From Sphingobacterium populi (GTDB taxonomy: Bacteria > Bacteroidota > Bacteroidia > Sphingobacteriales > Sphingobacteriaceae), in contig NZ_LQXS01000003.1 in the NCBI RefSeq assembly GCF_001586775.1, positions 372,001-436,000 of the forward strand: a stretch of DNA of 64,000 bases, in the 5' to 3' direction. Every line of letters begins with the position of its first letter. Positions within the stretch are counted from its first letter, which is position 1. The notes below the pieces were generated by a model. That model was not told the origin of the DNA. It was given only the letters and a program-made list of their open reading frames with translations, and made no database searches. This document shows positions 55,996 through 64,000 of this stretch, one piece after another. A program made the position numbers and the translations under genes.

Positions 55996-57312
55996 ATGGC
56001 ATCTTTTGAAGATTTTAAACTCAACAGACAACTGTTGAACGCAATTGCGGAGGCAGGATATACTGTGCCTACCGAGATTCAGCAAAAGGCGATTACGCCT
56101 TTGCTGTCAGGACAAGATGTTATGGGGATTGCCCAAACGGGCACCGGCAAAACGGCAGCATTTGTATTGCCTTTGTTAATGGCACTAAAATACGCAAAAG
56201 GCGATCATCCGCGCGCACTGATCTTATCGCCAACCAGAGAACTGGCGATGCAGATTGAAGAGCAAATTCGTCTTTTTTCTACTTACCTCGATCTGCGGAC
56301 GGTATTATTATATGGCGGCTTAGGGCCGAAAACACAAAAGGAACAATTAGAAAAAGGTTGTGACATTATTGTCGCGACACCAGGTCGTTTCCTTGATCTT
56401 TATCTTTCCCAACATATCCAAACCAAAATGATTAAATTTTTGGTGATGGACGAAGCCGATAAGATGATGGACATGGGATTTATTGGCAAAATTCACCGCA
56501 TTTTGGAGGTGTTGCCACGAAAACGACAAAATATGCTCTTCTCGGCAACCATGAGTGAGCTGGTACGCAAAATAGCCGGCGATTTCTTGGCTTTCCCGAC
56601 TGTAATTGAAGTGACGGAACAAGCTACGCCTGCATCTACGGTAACGCAGGTGCTATATAAAGCTCCTAACCTCAGAACGAAGCTTAACTTACTGCAGGTT
56701 TTATTTAAAGACGACGAAGCTTTTCACCGAGTGATTGTTTTCTGCAAAACTAAGACCGTAGCGGATAATATATTTGTGTACCTCGATCGTAAATATAGTT
56801 CGGACGAAGTGCGTGTAATTCATGCCAATAAAGGGCAAAATACACGTATTAACTCCATTAATGCCTTTAAAGAAGGCGCTGTACGTATTCTCGTTGCCAC
56901 GGATGTGGCGGCGCGCGGTTTGGATGTTTCCAATGTGAGTCACGTCATCAACTTTGATGTGCCTATTGTGATCGAAGATTATGTACACCGCATTGGCCGT
57001 ACCGGCCGCGCATTCAATAATGGTGATGCCATTACATTTTGCAATCCGGCAGAGGAATATTACGTCAAGAAAATTGAGAAGCTCATCAGACAAAGCATTC
57101 CTGTGATGGAACTGCCAGAAGGCGTGATTGTAGAACCTACCGGTTTTGACGAAAGGCAAGCCATCGCGCGTGAGATTGATATGCAGATGCGTAAAGAAAA
57201 TCCAGACTTTAAAGGCGCGTTTCATGAGAAAAAATTCACTCCAAAACCAAAGAAGTCTAAATCTGGCAGCGGCAACAAACGAAGCCCGAAAAAAACCGCA
57301 AAACGTCGATGA
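55996..57312 (+). CDS. DEAD-box RNA helicase (RhlE-like)
   Basis: ATP-dependent RNA helicase, 438 residues. Motifs in order: Q motif near PTEIQQKAI, Walker A AQTGTGKTAA, PTRELA, TPGR, DEAD as VMDEADKM, SAT as LFSATMS, then ATDVAARGLD and HRIGRTGRA. The C-terminal 40 residues are basic (PKPKKSKSGSGNKRSPKKT), typical of RhlE-type proteins that act on ribosome assembly or RNA decay. The stop overlaps the next start codon (ATGA at 57309-57312). Confidence 0.94.
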   Translation: MASFEDFKLNRQLLNAIAEAGYTVPTEIQQKAITPLLSGQDVMGIAQTGTGKTAAFVLPLLMALKYAKGDHPRALILSPTRELAMQIEEQIRLFSTYLDLRTVLLYGGLGPKTQKEQLEKGCDIIVATPGRFLDLYLSQHIQTKMIKFLVMDEADKMMDMGFIGKIHRILEVLPRKRQNMLFSATMSELVRKIAGDFLAFPTVIEVTEQATPASTVTQVLYKAPNLRTKLNLLQVLFKDDEAFHRVIVFCKTKTVADNIFVYLDRKYSSDEVRVIHANKGQNTRINSINAFKEGAVRILVATDVAARGLDVSNVSHVINFDVPIVIEDYVHRIGRTGRAFNNGDAITFCNPAEEYYVKKIEKLIRQSIPVMELPEGVIVEPTGFDERQAIAREIDMQMRKENPDFKGAFHEKKFTPKPKKSKSGSGNKRSPKKTAKRR

Positions 57313-57548
57313 GATTGTCTCCGCTAAATATCGTACTAGCATGCATCTTAGTATGGGCTATCTCCGAATTAGGAGAGGAGGGCAAAGCGCTGTTCTCTTG
57401 GGGTTGGCTCATCTTATTAGTCGTTGTCGTGCTGGTCGTTGATATTTTGTGTAGACTGTGGGCGCGCGACACGCAAAAGCTTTGGTGGATGCAGATTACG
57501 TTTATTCTATTTACGGCGGTATGTGCCGTGCTCATCAAAATTCTATAA
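57309..57548 (+). CDS. Small membrane protein of unknown function
   Basis: A 79-residue protein with three hydrophobic segments (about residues 5-20, 29-48 and 57-78). Its ATG overlaps the helicase stop as ATGA, indicating translational coupling, which supports it as a real gene. I do not recognise the family. Ends with LIKIL and no export signal other than its own membrane segments. Confidence 0.6.
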   Translation: MRLSPLNIVLACILVWAISELGEEGKALFSWGWLILLVVVVLVVDILCRLWARDTQKLWWMQITFILFTAVCAVLIKIL

Positions 57549-57614
57549 TGGATATTTTTTTGACCTTTTAATGGCGGATATAAAAACACGTTTATAATTT
57601 TAGTAAGAAGAGAT

Positions 57615-57965
57615 ATGAAGAAAGCAGAGATAAAACTCAATGTCGAGTTAGACGATAAAAATGTTCCGGAAGTAATCCGTTGGTCTTCATCTGATGGCGA
57701 AACATCGGACGAGATGGTTTCTAAAGCGATGTTCTTAGCGCTTTGGGATGCGCAATACAAGAATTCATTACGTATTGACTTGTGGACCAAAGATATGCCG
57801 TACGATGAGATGAAACGTTTCTTTTATGAAACGGTGCAAACACTGGGCGATTCCTTTTTACGTGCTTCTGGTGGTGATCCGATGGCAGAAAAAGTAATCG
57901 CTGATTTGCGTGACTACTGCGCTCATTTTGCGGATAAGATGGAAGTACTAGAACAGCAAAGCTAA
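57615..57965 (+). CDS. gldC: Gliding motility protein GldC
   Basis: A 116-residue cytoplasmic protein. The start MKKAEIKLNVELDDKNVPEV, the DGETSDEMVSKAMFLALWD segment and LRIDLWTKDMPYDEMKRFFY match GldC of Bacteroidota. In Flavobacterium it supports gliding and type IX secretion but is not essential; many non-gliding relatives keep it. No other gld genes lie here. Confidence 0.9.
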   Translation: MKKAEIKLNVELDDKNVPEVIRWSSSDGETSDEMVSKAMFLALWDAQYKNSLRIDLWTKDMPYDEMKRFFYETVQTLGDSFLRASGGDPMAEKVIADLRDYCAHFADKMEVLEQQS

Positions 57966-58004
57966 GCGATCAACTCTTTAAACTATCAAATCATTCCTTT
58001 GCAT

Positions 58005-58412
58005 ATGAATTACTTTTTAGTGAAGTCCGAGCCCTTCAAATACAGTTGGGAGCAGTTTAATAAAGATGGTCAAACTTTTTGGGATGGTGTGCGCAATTAT
58101 CAAGCGCGCAATAACATGAAAGCGATGAAGAAAGGCGATCTCGTACTCTTCTATCATAGCAATGAAGGCAAGGAAGTAGTCGGTATGGCAAAGGTCGTGA
58201 AAGAATTCTATCAAGATCCTACTACGGATGATGAGAAATGGGTGGTCGTAGATTTGGCACCCGTACAATCTTTTGAAAGGCCAGTCACGCTAGAAGCGAT
58301 CAAAGCAGATAAAATGCTAGAAGATGTAGCTTTGGTAAAGCAAGGCCGCTTGTCGGTAATGCCACTAAAGCAGGCCGAATTTGACCGTATTGTAGAAATG
58401 GGGAATAGCTAA
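58005..58412 (+). CDS. EVE domain-containing protein
   Basis: A 135-residue protein consisting of one EVE domain, a PUA-like fold thought to bind modified bases in RNA or DNA. Family segments are YFLVKSEPFKYSWEQF, WDGVRNYQARNNMKAMKKGD, LVLFYHSN and VVDLAPVQSF. ATG at 58005; an ATG two codons upstream is possible. Its stop codon is inside the hairpin shared with the convergent thioesterase gene. Confidence 0.92.
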   Translation: MNYFLVKSEPFKYSWEQFNKDGQTFWDGVRNYQARNNMKAMKKGDLVLFYHSNEGKEVVGMAKVVKEFYQDPTTDDEKWVVVDLAPVQSFERPVTLEAIKADKMLEDVALVKQGRLSVMPLKQAEFDRIVEMGNS

Positions 58413-58427
58413 GCGTTAGCTATTCTC
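58401..58427. terminator. Terminator hairpin containing both stop codons
   Basis: GAATAGCTAA (58403-58412) pairs with TTAGCTATTC (58416-58425) around GCG. The TAA of the EVE gene and the TAG of the convergent thioesterase gene both lie within the stem. Confidence 0.75.
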
Positions 58428-58947
58428 CTTTCTGAAATAACTTGATCAGATCTTGCAATACTTCTGCGTTCTCTGGTTTTAGTTTTCCTGATAATATCAA
58501 GCGAAGTTCCCTTCTTTGCAATGCCGAGGTGTACAAAGCTTTCTCATTATCCGTTTCCGGAATAAGCATTGGCACTGCTTTTGGTTTACCGGCCTCATCC
58601 AATGCTACGAATGTATAATACGCTTCATTGGATTTTTCCATTGTACCTTTAGGCAGATTTTGCGCAAAAACTTCCATACGGACTTCCAAGGAGCTATTAA
58701 ATGCGCGGGTAACTTGTGCTTTAATCGTGACAACTTCACCTAGTTTGACCGACCTTCTGAAAGAAACATTATCAACCGATGCCGTAACGACCACATTGTT
58801 GCAATGTTTCTGTGCGGCCATCGCCGAACAGATGTCCATCCAGTACAGCAGTTTTCCGCCCATCAGGTTGCCAAAGGTGTTGGTATCATTCGGGAGCACC
58901 AATTCGTTCATCTCGGTATAAGAGTGATGGGCTGGTTTTGATTGCAT
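58420..58947 (-). CDS. Acyl-CoA thioesterase (hotdog fold)
   Basis: A 175-residue hotdog-fold thioesterase of the YkhA/YciA group that hydrolyses acyl-CoA. VLPNDTNTFGNLMGGKLLYW contains the catalytic Asn/Asp region and is family-typical; VTASVDNVSFRRSVKLGEVV follows. Physiological acyl chain unknown. It is followed upstream on the same strand by the RmlD-like gene, 13 bases away. Confidence 0.92.
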   Translation of the reverse strand: MQSKPAHHSYTEMNELVLPNDTNTFGNLMGGKLLYWMDICSAMAAQKHCNNVVVTASVDNVSFRRSVKLGEVVTIKAQVTRAFNSSLEVRMEVFAQNLPKGTMEKSNEAYYTFVALDEAGKPKAVPMLIPETDNEKALYTSALQRRELRLILSGKLKPENAEVLQDLIKLFQKGE

Positions 58948-58960
58948 GATCGTCTTTTGT

Positions 58961-59866
58961 TTAAATGCTGTTTAATTCTTCGTTGATCTTTTCCAAGGAT
59001 TTGAGAAATGGGGTGGGTGTAAAGCCGAGTTCGCGTTTAGCTTTATCAAGTACAAAGCCTGTTTTACGTGGCCGATTTTTGTTTTGACCAATTTCTTGCG
59101 CCGTGATGGGCGTAATCAGCGAATGATCCAAATTCCAGTAATCGGCTACTTCATGCACGATTTCTTCGACCGACATCATCTTATCACCACTAATATGATA
59201 AATGCCATTTGCCTGTTTCTTTGCCGCAAGATAGCAAGCTTCTACCAAATCTTCTACCCAAGTGGGCATGCGCCATTGATCAGATACAACGCGAATGTTT
59301 TCTTGCTTAAATAAAGCTTCTTTTGCCCAGATGACAAGGTTGCGTGCACTACTTCCTTTATTTGGGGAACCGTATACCAAGATGGTTCGAAGAATCGCGT
59401 GACGGCAACCTGAATCGCGTAAGATCTTTTCCGCATGAATTTTGCTTTGGCCATACGCATTACAGGCAGACGTAGCGTCTGTTTCCGTGTAAGGTCCGTT
59501 CTGTCCGTCGAAGACGAAATCAGTTGAGAGAAAAGTAAGGTGAATATCTAGCTTTTTTGACACGGTGGCCAGCTCACTAACAATATCTACATTCACGGTT
59601 TGACATTGAACAGGATCTTTTTCGCAGACATCCACACTACTGATGGCGGCCGTATGGATAATATGAGTCGGCCGAAAATTGACTATAGCCTCTAATAAAG
59701 GCTTAGGATCGCTAAAATCTACCTGTAAGAATTTATGTGGAATATCTGAACTAATACGATCTGCTGAGCCGGAGGTACAGATTAGGCTGTTGCCTGATTC
59801 CGCTGCCAGTCGCTTCACTAACTTTTGTCCAAGAAATCCATTCGAACCTGTAATTAGAATACGCAT
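58961..59866 (-). CDS. SDR family sugar-nucleotide reductase (RmlD-like)
   Basis: A 301-residue extended short-chain dehydrogenase close to dTDP-4-dehydrorhamnose reductase. The cofactor loop is GSNGFLGQKL at about 7-16, the catalytic Tyr/Lys are in YGQSKIHAE, and FLSTDFVFDG is typical of RmlD. Substrate is not certain as rhamnose genes are absent nearby. Ten bases separate it from the M28 peptidase gene upstream. Confidence 0.85.
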   Translation of the reverse strand: MRILITGSNGFLGQKLVKRLAAESGNSLICTSGSADRISSDIPHKFLQVDFSDPKPLLEAIVNFRPTHIIHTAAISSVDVCEKDPVQCQTVNVDIVSELATVSKKLDIHLTFLSTDFVFDGQNGPYTETDATSACNAYGQSKIHAEKILRDSGCRHAILRTILVYGSPNKGSSARNLVIWAKEALFKQENIRVVSDQWRMPTWVEDLVEACYLAAKKQANGIYHISGDKMMSVEEIVHEVADYWNLDHSLITPITAQEIGQNKNRPRKTGFVLDKAKRELGFTPTPFLKSLEKINEELNSI

Positions 59867-59876
59867 AGTGATGGTT

Positions 59877-60824
59877 TTAGTTCGTCCATTGGAAAGGCAT
59901 ATCTGCTACCTGCATGGATCGATCGATGATTTTTATTTCCAGATCGACAATGGATTGCAATGCCTTATAATCTATTTTATCGGCATCATCGCTAGCCATA
60001 TGATAGTCAGGATGGCCGCCTGTATGGAAGAACAATACAGGAATATCTTTTTTGTAAAACGAAGTTTGATCTGATCCGCCATTGCCATCTTTGCTCGTGT
60101 AAAATTTGATGTCGCTGGTAACGCCGTCAAAGATTTCGACGAATGCTGGGCTAGTACCATGTCCAATAATGGCCAATCCATTTTCAGGTTGATAACGTCC
60201 TATCATATCCATATTGAGCATCCAACGAATCTGATTCAAGGGAATGGTCGGGTTTTGTGTAAAATGCTTAGAACCTAACAGGCCCAGTTCTTCGGCGCCA
60301 AAGGCAATGAAAAGCAGATTGAAGGATTCTTTCACTTCGTTCTGGCTATAGTGACGGGCGAGCTCTAGCAATCCGGCTACGCCGGATGCATTATCGTCTG
60401 CACCATTATGGATTTCGCCAATATGCAAGGTATCGCGCGAGCCACCGATGGTGCCGTGGCCCAAATGGTCATAATGTGCTCCGATCACGATCGTCTTCGC
60501 TGCACTATTATCCAAAAATCCAATAATATTAGCCGCTCGTCGCAATGAATCTGCCACTGGTACACGCGTAATTTTTGCGGTAAAATCTTGTCGATAACCG
60601 TTGTTGCCTTTTGGTTGGAGGCCATATTTGCTAAATTCCGCTTCGATATATTGTGCTGCTTGTTCTACTTCTGCGCTGCCTGTTTCCCGGCCTTTCATTT
60701 CGTCAGATGCCAGAAAATAAACATGTTGTTTTAAGATAGCTTTGCTAGATTGGGCAAATACAGTGGTCGTACTGACCAGTAGTAGCATTACTAATGTGGA
60801 GAGCGAAGTACGAGAGAAAACCAT
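59877..60824 (-). CDS. M28 family zinc metallopeptidase
   Basis: A 315-residue exported aminopeptidase-like enzyme. The signal peptide is MVFSRTSLSTLVMLLLVSTT, cleaved near VFAQ, starting at 60824; the ORF extends upstream to 60893 into lspA but that stretch lacks a signal. Metal ligands appear in GAHYDHLG, HNGADDNASGVA, GAEELGL, NMDMIGR and the final HPDYHMASDD. It likely releases N-terminal residues from peptides in the periplasm. Confidence 0.92.
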   Translation of the reverse strand: MVFSRTSLSTLVMLLLVSTTTVFAQSSKAILKQHVYFLASDEMKGRETGSAEVEQAAQYIEAEFSKYGLQPKGNNGYRQDFTAKITRVPVADSLRRAANIIGFLDNSAAKTIVIGAHYDHLGHGTIGGSRDTLHIGEIHNGADDNASGVAGLLELARHYSQNEVKESFNLLFIAFGAEELGLLGSKHFTQNPTIPLNQIRWMLNMDMIGRYQPENGLAIIGHGTSPAFVEIFDGVTSDIKFYTSKDGNGGSDQTSFYKKDIPVLFFHTGGHPDYHMASDDADKIDYKALQSIVDLEIKIIDRSMQVADMPFQWTN

Positions 60825-60849
60825 AAAGTATGTATTGTATAGTGGTTTT

Positions 60850-61500
60850 TTAATTGTCAATGACGGCTGTTCTATTTTCGGTCTTTTGCTCATCTTCTTC
60901 TTTGAAATAGCGTTTCTGAAAGATGAGTATTAAAAATACACCGATCGATATTGCCGAATCTGCTATATTGAATACAGGACTGAAGAATAAATAATCTTCT
61001 CCACCCCAAACAGGGAACCAAGTCGGAAAAGTGCCTTCAAACATAGGGAAATAAAGCATGTCGACCACTTTGCCATGAAACCAAGAAGCATAACCTCCAC
61101 CGGCAGGAAATAATTCGGCCTGCTGATAAAATGTGCTCTCGCTAAAGATGCGACCATAAAATACACTATCAATAATATTACCAATAGCACCTGCCATGAT
61201 TAATGCCACGCTTAAGATAAAGCCCTTGTGGTAATTATTCTTAATCATATGGTGCAGTCCGTAGCCGATACCGCAAATGGCGACAATACGAAATAGTGTA
61301 AGCAGGAGCTTACCATAATCGCCACCAAATTCCAGTCCCCAAGCCATTCCATTATTTTCAATAAAATGGATCAGAAATTTATCACCAAGTACCGGAATAT
61401 CCTGTCCGATGGTCATGTTTAACTTTACCCAGAATTTGGAAAGTTGGTCGATTAATAATACCCCAAATATCAATAATAACGGACGCGAGTAGGCTTTCAT
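60850..61500 (-). CDS. lspA: Lipoprotein signal peptidase II
   Basis: Inner-membrane aspartyl protease that cleaves signal peptides from lipid-modified prolipoproteins, needed for the lipoproteins elsewhere in this window. Catalytic Asp residues are in GNIIDSVFYGRI and FNIADSAISIG; four helices. Start at 61500 (MKAYSRPLLLIFG), 216 residues. A TATATTTG box (61535-61528) in the terminator region upstream is a plausible promoter. C-terminal tail is charged. Confidence 0.95.
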   Translation of the reverse strand: MKAYSRPLLLIFGVLLIDQLSKFWVKLNMTIGQDIPVLGDKFLIHFIENNGMAWGLEFGGDYGKLLLTLFRIVAICGIGYGLHHMIKNNYHKGFILSVALIMAGAIGNIIDSVFYGRIFSESTFYQQAELFPAGGGYASWFHGKVVDMLYFPMFEGTFPTWFPVWGGEDYLFFSPVFNIADSAISIGVFLILIFQKRYFKEEDEQKTENRTAVIDN

Positions 61501-61521
61501 GTATATGTACAAAACAGTAAA

Positions 61522-61579
61522 ACTGTCCAAATATAGGAGTCTACTTTGATAAAAAGTAAGCTCCGGCCATTTGGACAGT
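61522..61579. terminator. Long hairpin between the DksA-like gene and lspA
   Basis: ACTGTCCAAAT (61522-61532) pairs with 61569-61579, with inner pairing GGAG/CTCC and ACTTT/AAAGT. On the minus strand it is followed by TTTTACTGTTTTG. It probably ends the ileS/DksA-like transcript, and its distal arm contains the TATATTTG box (61528-61535) for lspA. Confidence 0.6.
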
Positions 61580-61600
61580 CTTAAATAGTAAAATTAGTGT

Positions 61601-61984
61601 CTAGTATTGCTTGTTTTTCGCTTCGATACTTAAAGTAGTGTGTGGCACAGCTTTCAAACGTTCCTTTTGGATCAACTTGCCAGTCTCACGGCACACGCCA
61701 TAAGTTTTGTTTTCGATACGTACTAGTGCTGCTTCCAGATTGTCAATGAATTTCTTCTGACGTGCTGCTAACTGATTGATTTGCTCCTTCTCTAAAGTTG
61801 CAGATCCATCTTCTAAAGTCTTGTAGGTGCCAGCGGTATCATCTGTACCATTCGCATTGCTATTGCTTAACGATTTGGTCAATGAGGAAAGCTCCTCTTT
61901 AGCTACACGGAGTTTTTCAAGAATGATTGTTTTAAACTCTTGAAGTTCCGCGTCGCCGTAACGTGTTTTTTCAAATTTTTCCAT
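61601..61984 (-). CDS. TraR/DksA family protein with a reduced zinc finger
   Basis: A 127-residue protein of the DksA/TraR fold: an N-terminal helical hairpin (residues 8-75, coiled coil) and a C-terminal zinc-finger-like part. The segment YGVCRETGKLIQKERLKAVP keeps one Cys where classical DksA has four (CxxCG...CxxC). This matches my memory of Bacteroidota homologues, so it is a normal variant. It could bind RNA polymerase through the secondary channel. It starts three bases after the ileS stop and is presumably co-transcribed. Confidence 0.88.
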   Translation of the reverse strand: MEKFEKTRYGDAELQEFKTIILEKLRVAKEELSSLTKSLSNSNANGTDDTAGTYKTLEDGSATLEKEQINQLAARQKKFIDNLEAALVRIENKTYGVCRETGKLIQKERLKAVPHTTLSIEAKNKQY

Positions 61985-61987
61985 AAT

Positions 61988-64000
61988 TTAATTTTTTTCA
62001 ACCAATAGCAATAAATTCTTTTCGTCTATCTCAACGCTGTCTCCTACAGAAATACTGCCAAAGTTGAGGGCGTCCGCTAAAATCTCGGTGCAAATATACG
62101 ACAAATTATCGGTAACCGCTTCGCGGATTTCTGTGTTGTCGCTGATAGTCACTTGAATACGGTCGGTTACTGCAAATCCCTTATCCTTGCGAATATTTTG
62201 AATTCTGTTGATTAATTCTCGCGCAAGACCTTCTTTTCGCAATTCTGGCGAGATATGTACGTCCAGTGCGACGGTCAATCTGCCTAGATTGGCTACTTGC
62301 CAGCCTTCCACATCCTCCGCAATAATTTCGACATCTTCCAACGTAATGGTGTACGGTAGGTTGTTCAAAGCCAACTGATTGTTGGTTTCCAACGCCTGAA
62401 TATCGGCTGCGCTGAAAGCTTTAATAGCCGAAGCTACTGTCTTCATATCCTTGCCTACCTTAGCGCCAAGGGCTTTAAAGTTTGGTTTAATTTTTTTCTT
62501 TATGATGCCGGTGGTGTCTGTGATGAAATTTATTTTCTTGATATTCGTTTCCGATAAAATCAATTCTTGTACTTTTTCCACCTTTGCTTGGAAAGCATTG
62601 TCCAACACCGGTAACAAAATCTTTTCTAAAGGCTGACGCACATTGATGCTCGTCTTCTTGCGCAGTGACAATGTCAAGGAAGAAATGTCTTGCGCCAAGC
62701 GCATGCGCTCTTCTAAGTCGGTGTCAATCACATCAGTGCTGAATGTTGGAAAATCTGCCAAGTGCACGGATTCAAATGATTCTTTTTTCGTCGCATTATT
62801 CAGATCAAGATATAAGTTATCCGCGAAGAAAGGTGCGATTGGCGCGATTAATTTAGAAAGCGTATCCAGACAAGTATACAAGGTTTGGTAGGCCGATATT
62901 TTGTCGGCACTGTAATCTCCTTTCCAGAAACGACGACGGCACAGACGCACGTACCAGTTGCTTAGATTTTCATCCACAAACGTTTGAATCGCCCGTGCTG
63001 CTTTGGTCGGTTCGTATTCGTTGTAGTACGTATCGACTTCTTGCGTTAAACTATTTAGTAACGATAACACCCAACGATCGATCTCTGGGCGTTCGGCCAA
63101 TGCGATATCGGCTTCGCTGTAAGAGAATTTATCGATATTCGCGTACAACGCGAAGAATGCATACGTGTTGTAAATCGTTCCAAAGAATTTACGACGTACC
63201 TCATCTAACCCTTCCTCATTGAATTTCAAATTTTCCCAAGGCGATGCATTGCTGATCATGTACCAACGTGTGGCGTCGGCACTGTATTTTTCTAAAGTGC
63301 TGAATGGATCGACCGCGTTGCCCAATCGTTTGGACATCTTGTTGCCATTTTTATCCAAAACCAGGCCATTAGAGATGACGTTTTTGAACGCGACCGAATC
63401 TTTGACCATCGTAGAGATTGCATGCAAAGTGAAAAACCAGCCACGTGTTTGATCTACGCCTTCGGCGATAAAATCTGCCGGGAAAGCATTCAAGAAGTCT
63501 GGGTGGAACGGCATGTCCTCGCCAGCTGCCAATTTCTCCTGATCCAATCCCCATTGCGCGTATGGCATTGCGCCAGAATCGAACCATACATCGATTAGAT
63601 CTGGCTCGCGAAACAATTTCTGTCCGCCATCAGATACCAACACGATATCGTCCACGTATGGGCGGTGCAGATCCAGCTCTTCTGTGCCGAATTTATCCAA
63701 ATAAGATTGGTTCACCGCTTTCTCCTCGTCAGAAAGTGCAGCCGATTGTACAGCATCTTCCAAACGAGATTTTAGCTCTGCGATCGAACCGATACAGATT
63801 TCTTCATTCTCATCTTCACTACGCCAGATCGGAAGCGGTGTTCCCCAATAGCGTGAGCGCGATAGATTCCAATCCACCAAATTTTCCAACCAATTGCCAA
63901 AACGACCCGTTCCGGTCGATTCTGGTTTCCAGTTGATGGTTTTATTTAGTTCTACCAAACGATCTTTTACGGCCGTAGTGCGTATGAACCAACTATCCAG
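61988..64000 (-). CDS. ileS: Isoleucyl-tRNA synthetase, C-terminal part (partial)
   Basis: Class I aminoacyl-tRNA synthetase. The coding frame continues past the window edge at 64000, so the N-terminal part with the HIGH motif is absent. Present are the catalytic half after the editing insert (NWCW-like LENLVDWNLSRSRYWGTPLP), the KMSKR loop in NGNKMSKRLGNAVDP, the anticodon-binding helical region and a C-terminal tail. The frame is open from 64000 through SWFIRTTAVKDR. Downstream genes (DksA-like, lspA) follow in the usual order for this phylum. Confidence 0.96.
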   Translation of the reverse strand: MDSWFIRTTAVKDRLVELNKTINWKPESTGTGRFGNWLENLVDWNLSRSRYWGTPLPIWRSEDENEEICIGSIAELKSRLEDAVQSAALSDEEKAVNQSYLDKFGTEELDLHRPYVDDIVLVSDGGQKLFREPDLIDVWFDSGAMPYAQWGLDQEKLAAGEDMPFHPDFLNAFPADFIAEGVDQTRGWFFTLHAISTMVKDSVAFKNVISNGLVLDKNGNKMSKRLGNAVDPFSTLEKYSADATRWYMISNASPWENLKFNEEGLDEVRRKFFGTIYNTYAFFALYANIDKFSYSEADIALAERPEIDRWVLSLLNSLTQEVDTYYNEYEPTKAARAIQTFVDENLSNWYVRLCRRRFWKGDYSADKISAYQTLYTCLDTLSKLIAPIAPFFADNLYLDLNNATKKESFESVHLADFPTFSTDVIDTDLEERMRLAQDISSLTLSLRKKTSINVRQPLEKILLPVLDNAFQAKVEKVQELILSETNIKKINFITDTTGIIKKKIKPNFKALGAKVGKDMKTVASAIKAFSAADIQALETNNQLALNNLPYTITLEDVEIIAEDVEGWQVANLGRLTVALDVHISPELRKEGLARELINRIQNIRKDKGFAVTDRIQVTISDNTEIREAVTDNLSYICTEILADALNFGSISVGDSVEIDEKNLLLLVEKN

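Noticed and set aside
55870..56085. N-terminal extension of the S46 peptidase
   Set aside because: The signal peptide begins at 55869; the extension overlaps the helicase start and promoter.
61601..61984. Degenerate zinc finger as a sign of gene decay
   Set aside because: From memory, Bacteroidota DksA-like proteins beside ileS commonly lack most of the cysteines.

Overview
The window looks like a chromosomal segment from a Bacteroidota bacterium, most likely of the Sphingobacteriaceae. The evidence is a GLPGLI-family protein behind an outer-membrane beta-barrel gene, GldC, the small Bacteroidota histone-H1-like protein, an S46 dipeptidyl-peptidase, the long form of IspG, a DksA-like protein beside IleS and LspA, and repeated promoters of the Bacteroidota type (TTG, 20 bases, TATCTTTG). 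Most of the window is housekeeping. It is compact, and convergent genes often share one hairpin terminator that overlaps their stop codons.

Layout. 1-6.7 kb: end of a beta-barrel gene, GLPGLI protein, ilvE, a GH3-type acyl-adenylating protein, lptB, recJ. 6.8-10.5 kb: metallo-hydrolase, a KhtT/KhtU-like cation:proton antiporter pair, era, initiator tRNA-Met. 10.7-14.2 kb: short-chain dehydrogenase plus aldehyde dehydrogenase, then a secreted helical protein of unknown function. 14.4-20.8 kb: pyrC and three successive M14 carboxypeptidase-family genes; the second has lost its zinc ligands and the third is frameshifted at a run of nine A. 20.9-25.3 kb: AI-2E-family transporter, HopJ-domain protein, ispG, LiaF-like membrane protein. 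25.5-27.0 kb: mlaE/mlaF-like lipid transporter genes with no MCE partner nearby.

27.0-29.9 kb is the most unusual part. An Xre-type regulator diverges from a two-gene operon encoding an ECF-like sigma factor with two region-4-like segments and a truncated, nuclease-dead TnpB/Cas12f-like protein. The 459-base divergent gap contains a GC-richer stretch that folds into several hairpins and could be the guide RNA. I read the locus as a probable RNA-guided transcription-initiation module.

30-41.9 kb: methyltransferase, msrA, glycosylasparaginase, dipeptide epimerase, parE, a nicotinamide riboside uptake and kinase pair, YkuK, upp, uvrB, queD, FMN-dependent hydroxy-acid dehydrogenase. 42-49.7 kb: nuoH-nuoN for the membrane arm of complex I plus NuoI, with nuoL broken by a one-base deletion and no nuoA-G next to it. 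49.8-64 kb: META lipoprotein, FKBP lipoprotein, panC and panD, a glycogen-synthase N-domain protein, H1-like protein, S46 peptidase, DEAD-box helicase, gldC, EVE protein, thioesterase, RmlD-like reductase, M28 peptidase, lspA, dksA-like gene and the end of ileS.

All calls come from reading the sequence and from memory of protein families; no database search was run.
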